From JAERML01 sp035687895 (GTDB taxonomy: Bacteria > Bacteroidota > Ignavibacteria > UBA10030 > UBA6906), in the NCBI GenBank assembly GCA_035687895.1, contig DASRUE010000191.1, positions 1-18,302 of the forward strand: DNA of 18,302 nucleotides, written 5' to 3'. Under the pieces are notes generated by a model. That model did not search any database, was not told the DNA's origin, and was given only the letters and a program-made list of their open reading frames with translations. Below, piece after piece: positions 13,826 to 18,302 of this stretch. Within the stretch, counting starts at the first letter, position 1, and every line of letters starts with the position of its first letter. A program made the translations under genes and the position numbers.

Positions 13826-14998
13826 ATGAGAATTCCTTTAACCTACAGCATCAGAAACCTGTTCACTAGGAAGCTCACCGCCGCGTTGACCATCCTCGGG
13901 ATTGCCCTGGTCGTCTTTGTTTTTTCGGCCGTATTGATGCTGGCCTACGGGATAGAGAAAACCCTTGTGGCAACGGGCTCAGACGATAACGTGATCATGC
14001 TTCGCAAGGGATCTGAGAATGAACTGTCGAGCGGGATCGACCGTGACCTTGCGAATACCATTCGTACCCTCCCTCAAATCGCCACCGGAGCTGATGGCAA
14101 GCCGCTTATGACAACCGAAGTTGTCGTCATCATCAACCTGAACAAGATCGCCACCAATGACATGGGAAATGTAACGGTCCGAGGGGTGACACCCCAGGCT
14201 CAAGCACTTCGGCCCGTTGTACGTCTCACCAACGGGCGGATGTTTTCTTCAGGCTCGCGGGAGGTTATCGTAGGCAACAACATTAGCAAGCGTTTCCAGG
14301 GAGCGCAGCTCGGCCAGACCATCAAGTTCGGCGGAGACCTTTGGACCATAGTGGGGGTGTTTGAAGCTGAGGGGACAGGATTCGAGTCCGAGGTATGGGG
14401 AGACGTCGACCAATTGATGCAGGCCTTCAACCGACTGAGCGCGTTCTCGTCAGTCACAGTAAAGCTCAAGGAACGCGGTGAGTATGACGCTCTCCGCTCC
14501 ACGATGGATGCAGACAACCGGCTGCAAACCGTCAAGACTGAACGAGAGAAGGAATATTACGAGCGGCAATCACGTTTCATGGCAATTTTCATTCGCGTGC
14601 TCGGCATTTTTATTACCATCGGCTTCAGTCTCGGTGCAATCGTTGGCGCAGTAATTACGATGTACGCTGCTGTCGCCAACAGAACTGTCGAGATTGGTAC
14701 GTTGCGGGCACTCGGGTTTCAACGGTCCAGCGTCCTCTTCACATTTTTGCTGGAGTCCATCTTCCTTTCTCTTGTCGGCTGGCTCGTGGGCTTGGTGCTG
14801 GCCTCCGGGTTGCAGTTCTTCACCATCTCAACGGTCAACTTCGGCACCTTTGCCGAGCTCGCCTTCAGTTTCTCTCTTTCGCCCATGATTGTTGTCGCAT
14901 CTCTCCTTTTCTCCCTGGTCATGGGTGTTGTCGGGGGGTTCTTCCCGGCAGTGCGTGCCGCACGGTTGAACATACTCACGGCTCTCCGAGCTGCATAG
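13826..14998 (+). CDS. ABC transporter permease, MacB/FtsX type (second of two)
   Basis: A 390-aa permease with the same architecture as its neighbour: N-terminal helix (about 18-42), periplasmic MacB-PCD-like domain (about 45-250), then the FtsX domain with helices at about 254-284, 303-333 and 353-374. The coupling segment is VEIGTLRALGF (288-298). The periplasmic domain differs from that of the first permease and includes SREVIVGNNISKRF and an LGQTIKFGGDLWTIVGVFE stretch, both typical of MacB-PCD. The gene starts 38 bp after the first permease. The ATPase is encoded separately, so this is not a one-piece MacB. Role beyond export is unknown. Confidence 0.92.
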   Translation: MRIPLTYSIRNLFTRKLTAALTILGIALVVFVFSAVLMLAYGIEKTLVATGSDDNVIMLRKGSENELSSGIDRDLANTIRTLPQIATGADGKPLMTTEVVVIINLNKIATNDMGNVTVRGVTPQAQALRPVVRLTNGRMFSSGSREVIVGNNISKRFQGAQLGQTIKFGGDLWTIVGVFEAEGTGFESEVWGDVDQLMQAFNRLSAFSSVTVKLKERGEYDALRSTMDADNRLQTVKTEREKEYYERQSRFMAIFIRVLGIFITIGFSLGAIVGAVITMYAAVANRTVEIGTLRALGFQRSSVLFTFLLESIFLSLVGWLVGLVLASGLQFFTISTVNFGTFAELAFSFSLSPMIVVASLLFSLVMGVVGGFFPAVRAARLNILTALRAA

Positions 14999-15029
14999 CA
15001 CAACGAGCCCACGGTCTAGGAGGCCTCAC

Positions 15030-15170
15030 GTGGAGTCATCCCTCCAAGGTCTCCGAGCTTTATTGTTACTGCTCTTCTTCTTCGTCGTGCAGTGGATTTC
15101 ACCCCCCCCGCATTCCTCCTTTTGTGGAATCTTCTGCGAACCACCCCTACCCTCGCCTTCATTTCCGTGA
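15030..15170 (+). CDS. Possible small secreted or membrane peptide, frame broken at a C8 tract
   Basis: GTG at 15030 has a strong GGAGG site 6 nt upstream and opens a 46-aa frame whose start resembles a signal peptide or anchor: MESSLQGLRALLLLLFFFVV (residues 1-20). The frame crosses eight consecutive C (15102-15109) and stops at 15168-15170. With one C fewer it would join the downstream frame that runs to 15372 (IATHKQKVGPIKPAAHR region), giving about 114 residues. This could be a sequencing or assembly indel, phase variation, gene decay or chance. No homology is recognised. Confidence 0.25.
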   Translation: MESSLQGLRALLLLLFFFVVQWISPPPHSSFCGIFCEPPLPSPSFP

Positions 15171-15368
15171 ACTTCAATCACTATACATGGAGGCTTTCTG
15201 GCATCTCTTTGGCGTTCTTCAGTTCGGAAGATGCTTGAGTAAAATGGCGCCAGTTCAGGAGATCACGGAACTCATGAATGACATCGCTACACACAAGCAA
15301 AAAGTGGGTCCAATCAAGCCGGCGGCTCACCGGGCTGCTGCGGAGCGTGGACTTGCATCTGGTGAATA

Positions 15369-15418
15369 TTGACCCCTTTGGGGGTGTCAAATTGTAACCC
15401 TGCAAGGCAGAATGTAAC
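15369..15418. repeat. Compact repeat block, possible remnant of an insertion-sequence end
   Basis: TTGACCCC (15369-15376) and a GGGGGTGTCAA stretch (15380-15390) form an imperfect hairpin. TGTAAC then occurs twice in direct orientation exactly 20 nt apart (15393-15398 and 15413-15418). Nested small repeats of this kind are found at ends of some IS elements. There is no transposase nearby, so the assignment is weak. Confidence 0.25.
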
Positions 15419-15597
15419 AATGGATGATGGCAACCCCCGCTTCCATCGCGCAATCAGCGGTATTCCAAGGGGATCATTCTGGCACTCTCTTCGTTCGTTG
15501 TGAGCAGCGAACGATTCTATCGTTTTGCAGGATTTTGTGGTTTTCCCTGAAGTATGGTTCACCAACTCCCCCCAACTGTCGATAGCTTGGAGTTCAA

Positions 15598-16128
15598 ATG
15601 ACGACCGGTCAAACAATGCTCACCCTGGCAGCCTTCGTGTTCCTCTCGACGGTGCTGATGAATTTCTATGGGACACTGGCGATGACAGGCGCCGACATAT
15701 CGTCGGGGCAAGATGGCATTCTCGCCACCACCATTACCACATCGTATCTCGAGATAGCGCAGGGTCTTTCGTTCGATGAAATTACCGACACATCTTCGAT
15801 CGCGATCAATAACCCCACTGCTCTCACTGCATCGGGATCGCTCGGACCAGATGGGGCAGATGAAGATAGTCTCTACAAGTTCAACGACTTTGACGACTTC
15901 AAAGGATTCTCCTTTGAGAAGGAGGCAGGCGGCACCGGGCGACGCTACCGCACGACATTCAACGTGTACTATGTGAGCACAACAAACGTTGAGACCAGCT
16001 CCTCGGCAAGAACGTTTCTGAAACGAATGGACCTGAAGACGTGGCGTACATTTCCTCCGGCTCGCACAACTGACGACCTGGACACGTTGAACATGTCGTT
16101 CGTGGTCGGGTATTTTCACTTTGATTGA
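15598..16128 (+). CDS. PilV-like minor pilin / pseudopilin-like protein
   Basis: A 176-aa protein with a single N-terminal hydrophobic helix (about residues 6-30) and a polar remainder. The part after the helix, TSYLEIAQGLSFDEIT (48-63), resembles the segment of PilV-type minor pilins where a helical run (A-S-iE-x-a) leads into SFDE. The start lacks a canonical prepilin leader: MTTGQTMLTL has a glycine at 4 but Q at +1 and no glutamate at +5. GGAG sits 5 nt before ATG 15598. It is the first of three co-directional genes whose order (V-, W-, X-like) mirrors minor pilin operons. The assignment comes from layout and weak motif resemblance. Confidence 0.6.
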   Translation: MTTGQTMLTLAAFVFLSTVLMNFYGTLAMTGADISSGQDGILATTITTSYLEIAQGLSFDEITDTSSIAINNPTALTASGSLGPDGADEDSLYKFNDFDDFKGFSFEKEAGGTGRRYRTTFNVYYVSTTNVETSSSARTFLKRMDLKTWRTFPPARTTDDLDTLNMSFVVGYFHFD

Positions 16129-16166
16129 TTGCTTGATTTCTTGAATTCATAGCAGGGGATTCGTGT

Positions 16167-16784
16167 ATGGCAGCGATAATGGATATCATCTACTCGATCA
16201 TCCTTGGTGGAACGATCCTCATGATCATTCTGAACGCCAACGATATGGCCAGCGAGAACCACTCCGTTTACAACGGAGACATGCTCGTTCAGGAGATGCT
16301 CATTACCACAGCACAGATGGTGGAGGGTGAATTCCGCAACATGGGATTTGGCATTCCGCAGACCCAGGCATCCATCATTGCTGCTGATTCATCAGATATC
16401 ACCTTTCTTTGCGATCTCGGCAGGGATGGCGGTTTGATTGATCAGGTGAGGTACTACGTCGGACCAACTTCCGAGCTGAACAGGACCCAAAACGAACTGG
16501 ACCGATATCTCCACCGAACGGTTAATGGAGGGGGTGTAAACGAGATAGGTGTGGTGACCATCTTCAAGCTCCGATATCTGACTATCGCGGGCGAGGAACT
16601 GACAACACCTGTTGCTTCTGATCGCTTGAGCGAGATCTTTGTTGTAGAAGTGACCATGGAAGTCCAAAACCCTTATGCCATCTTGCGCAACGCATCGGAA
16701 GTTGGCGAAGGGGAACGAAATGCGCTGTTTTCCAGTTCCCTATGGCAGCAAACCCGACTGGCATCACAGAATTCGAGACGATAA
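16167..16784 (+). CDS. PilW/GspJ-like minor pilin / pseudopilin-like protein
   Basis: A 205-aa protein with an N-terminal hydrophobic helix (about residues 5-23). The following region MVEGEFRNMGFGIPQTQASI corresponds to the D-[IL]-R-x-A-G-F region of PilW-family minor pilins, and SDITFLCDLG plus VRYYVGPTSELNRTQNELDR (95-114) fits the PilW pattern of a strand followed by a hydrophobic-polar loop. The N-terminus (MAAIMDIIYSIILGG) has no prepilin-peptidase site. An AGGGGA site precedes the ATG by about 8 nt. It lies 38 bp after the PilV-like gene. It is probably anchored in the inner membrane, with the C-terminal domain outside. Confidence 0.68.
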   Translation: MAAIMDIIYSIILGGTILMIILNANDMASENHSVYNGDMLVQEMLITTAQMVEGEFRNMGFGIPQTQASIIAADSSDITFLCDLGRDGGLIDQVRYYVGPTSELNRTQNELDRYLHRTVNGGGVNEIGVVTIFKLRYLTIAGEELTTPVASDRLSEIFVVEVTMEVQNPYAILRNASEVGEGERNALFSSSLWQQTRLASQNSRR

Positions 16785-16808
16785 CCATAACCGAGGAAGG
16801 AAAGCATC

Positions 16809-18101
16809 ATGGGCGGCAAAGCGGCAATTATTCTGGTGGTTGGGTTCAGCTTCATCCTCACATACATCGGGCTCAATCTCAACAGTATGTCCACGAGGAC
16901 TGTTGGCAACATGTCAAGGTACCACGATGCTACAGCGGCGCACAACCTCGCCACTATTGGAGCAAATGTGGGTCTGGCAAAATTCTACGCCGACACTTCC
17001 TGGATATCGGGCAGCGTGACACAGACGCTGAACACCAACACCCTTCGAGGAAGCTTCACTGTAGAGATGGCCGACATTAGCGTCAACAACCTTCGCATGC
17101 GGAGCGTCTCCTCCTACGCTGTCTCCGATCCAACGTCAACAACCCGTACGCTCTACGACACAGTGGAGGTCTACTTTGACAAGAACAAGCTCAATAGTTT
17201 TTCCCTCTACGCGTGGATGACGAATATTGAAGGAAACGTCAACTGGATTACTGGTGATACCGTGTGGGGACGTGTACACTCGAACGACTATCTAACCGTC
17301 AACGGGCGTCCGGTGTTCATGGAGAAGGTCACTACCTCCCAGAACTTCAATCCGCGACTTGGAAGATCGCCCAACAACGCCATTCTGAAGAATGGCTTTG
17401 AAGCTGGCGTCGCAAGAATCCCTTTCCCCACTGACTTGTCCGACTTGAACCAGGCCTCCAAATTCGGTGGGCGACGGTATACAACGGATATTTGGGTGAC
17501 GTTGTCAGCCGGCAGCGGCGCGAACAACGACGGCATGGCCTATGTACGGACGACACAGACCGGGCCGATCGTGGATTCCGTTTTGCTTAGTGATCCGACG
17601 TTCAACGGAGTTATGTACGGGACGGGCCGCGTGAACGTGCAGGGAACGCTGGATGGAAAGCTCTCCATCGCTTCACTCACCGACCTCTATATTCAGAACG
17701 ACGTTGTGTACGAGCACAACCCCCGTTTTTCGACAAGCGATGATATGTTGGGCCTCATTGCTGAACGAAATGTAGTAGTTGCAGACAACGCTGCAAACCG
17801 GATCAACTGTGAGATACATGGCAGCGTCTTCACTCGCACGGGCTCATTCACAGCAGAGAACTACAACAGCGGCTCACCGAGGGGACTACTAAACTTCCTA
17901 GGCTCGATCGTTCAGGAACGGCGTGGTGCGGTAGGTACGTTCGGCTCGTCCGGACTCCTGACCGGGTATTACAAGCGCTATCGTTACGATGAACGACTTG
18001 CCGATCCGGCTATTCGTCCTCCGTTCTATCCAGGTTTCTATCTCCGCTCCTACGCGATCGCCAATTGGTGGGAGAGCTTCAGAATCATGGAGTTCAACTA
18101 G
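16809..18101 (+). CDS. PilX-like, DUF4900-type envelope protein
   Basis: A 430-aa protein with one N-terminal helix (about residues 4-22) and a long extracytoplasmic region. WGRVHSNDYLTVNGRPVFMEKV (from about residue 152) matches, from memory, the DUF4900 motif in which a W-x-R-x-H-S-N turn leads into beta strands. Later segments MYGTGRVNVQGTLDGKLSI, GLIAERNVVVADN and EIHGSVFTRTGSF form repeated short beta strands, consistent with a beta-solenoid-like fold. Such proteins often follow PilV/PilW-like genes and are annotated as pilus assembly PilX-type. An AGGA site lies 8 nt before the ATG. It starts 24 bp after the PilW-like gene and ends 30 bp before a terminator, so it closes the operon. Confidence 0.75.
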   Translation: MGGKAAIILVVGFSFILTYIGLNLNSMSTRTVGNMSRYHDATAAHNLATIGANVGLAKFYADTSWISGSVTQTLNTNTLRGSFTVEMADISVNNLRMRSVSSYAVSDPTSTTRTLYDTVEVYFDKNKLNSFSLYAWMTNIEGNVNWITGDTVWGRVHSNDYLTVNGRPVFMEKVTTSQNFNPRLGRSPNNAILKNGFEAGVARIPFPTDLSDLNQASKFGGRRYTTDIWVTLSAGSGANNDGMAYVRTTQTGPIVDSVLLSDPTFNGVMYGTGRVNVQGTLDGKLSIASLTDLYIQNDVVYEHNPRFSTSDDMLGLIAERNVVVADNAANRINCEIHGSVFTRTGSFTAENYNSGSPRGLLNFLGSIVQERRGAVGTFGSSGLLTGYYKRYRYDERLADPAIRPPFYPGFYLRSYAIANWWESFRIMEFN

Positions 18102-18131
18102 AATAGCCCGTGGGAATTGCAAAACGGGAAA

Positions 18132-18158
18132 GCCGGCGAGAGCCGGCCTTTTCGTTTT
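18132..18158 (+). terminator. Intrinsic terminator of the pilin-like operon
   Basis: GCCGGC (18132-18137) and GCCGGC (18142-18147) form a six-pair GC stem around a GAGA loop, followed by CTTTTCGTTTT. It lies 30 bp after the stop at 18101. The remaining 144 bp to the window end show no supportable feature. Confidence 0.88.
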
Positions 18159-18302
18159 CGGGAAGCTCCTCGTGCGGCCCACGCGTTGCCCTGCAGTTCT
18201 TCAGCATCTTTACCATCAATTCTCCTCTTTTTCGCGTTTCCCCGTCACGTCCATTCCATTTGTTCAGCCACCCCCTTGCGTCGCTCATCTGAGCGGTCCT
18301 AG

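Larger units (their letters stand above)
14999..15597. other. Long, mostly non-coding interval between exporter and pilin-like genes
   Basis: About 600 bp with no gene I can firmly support. It contains a small signal-peptide-like ORF ending shortly after a C8 tract, a repeat-rich block at 15369-15418, and a dyad at 15491-15514 (TCGTTCG with CGAACGA around a 10-nt loop) roughly 85 bp before the pilin-like operon. The dyad is a reasonable operator candidate. I see no convincing promoter pair. Confidence 0.5.

Noticed and set aside
11915..14998. A true MacB macrolide exporter
   Set aside because: MacB fuses ATPase and permease in one chain. Here they are separate and there are two permeases, so only a MacB-like architecture is claimed.
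1..18302. CRISPR arrays, tRNA or rRNA genes
   Set aside because: No regularly spaced long direct repeats, cloverleaf-like segments or rRNA-like conserved stretches were seen on either strand by eye.

Overview
The window (about 53% GC by eye, dense short-gap operons, Shine-Dalgarno sites of the GGAG/AGGAGG type) looks like a chromosomal piece of a diderm bacterium. A lipoprotein signal, a periplasmic adaptor-type exporter and a cluster of PilV/PilW/PilX-like proteins support a Gram-negative envelope. One Bacteroidota-type promoter match (TATCTTTG box) and a four-helix-bundle gene in AAATCCCAAAT-like flanks are compatible with an uncultured Bacteroidota/Chlorobiota/Ignavibacteria-type lineage. 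The lineage is an inference and was not tested.

Region 1 (1-6141, minus strand) is a reductive uracil/thymine degradation operon. In transcription order it encodes a beta-ureidopropionase-type amidohydrolase, a class III aminotransferase, PreT, a small four-helix-bundle protein, PreA, a four-helix membrane protein, and the first ten codons of what is probably dihydropyrimidinase (HydA), which leaves the window at base 1. PreT/PreA would reduce uracil to dihydrouracil, HydA would open the ring, the amidohydrolase would release beta-alanine, and the aminotransferase would convert beta-alanine to malonate semialdehyde. A TTGATT-17-TATATT promoter lies upstream. The four-helix-bundle gene sits between preT and preA inside an approximately 467 bp segment bounded by imperfect 29-bp terminal inverted repeats. 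I consider this the most unusual structure in the window.

Region 2 (6142-10393, plus strand) is a set of loosely linked accessory genes: a DUF885 lipoprotein (putative metallopeptidase), a DUF423 membrane protein, intergenic palindromes, a secreted H-type-lectin-like protein with a strong terminator, an unrecognised 191-aa protein with a PD-(D/E)XK-like motif, and a small membrane-anchored protein.

Region 3 (10669-14998, plus strand) is a four-gene exporter: a membrane fusion protein, an ABC ATPase and two different MacB/FtsX-type permeases. It resembles MacAB/DevBCA-like macrolide, lipid or peptide exporters, but the substrate is unknown.

Region 4 (14999-18302) begins with about 600 bp of mostly non-coding DNA that contains a small signal-peptide-like ORF interrupted at a C8 tract and a repeat-rich block. 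It continues with three consecutive genes for minor-pilin-like proteins (PilV-, PilW- and PilX/DUF4900-like), all lacking a canonical prepilin leader, and closes with a clear intrinsic terminator.
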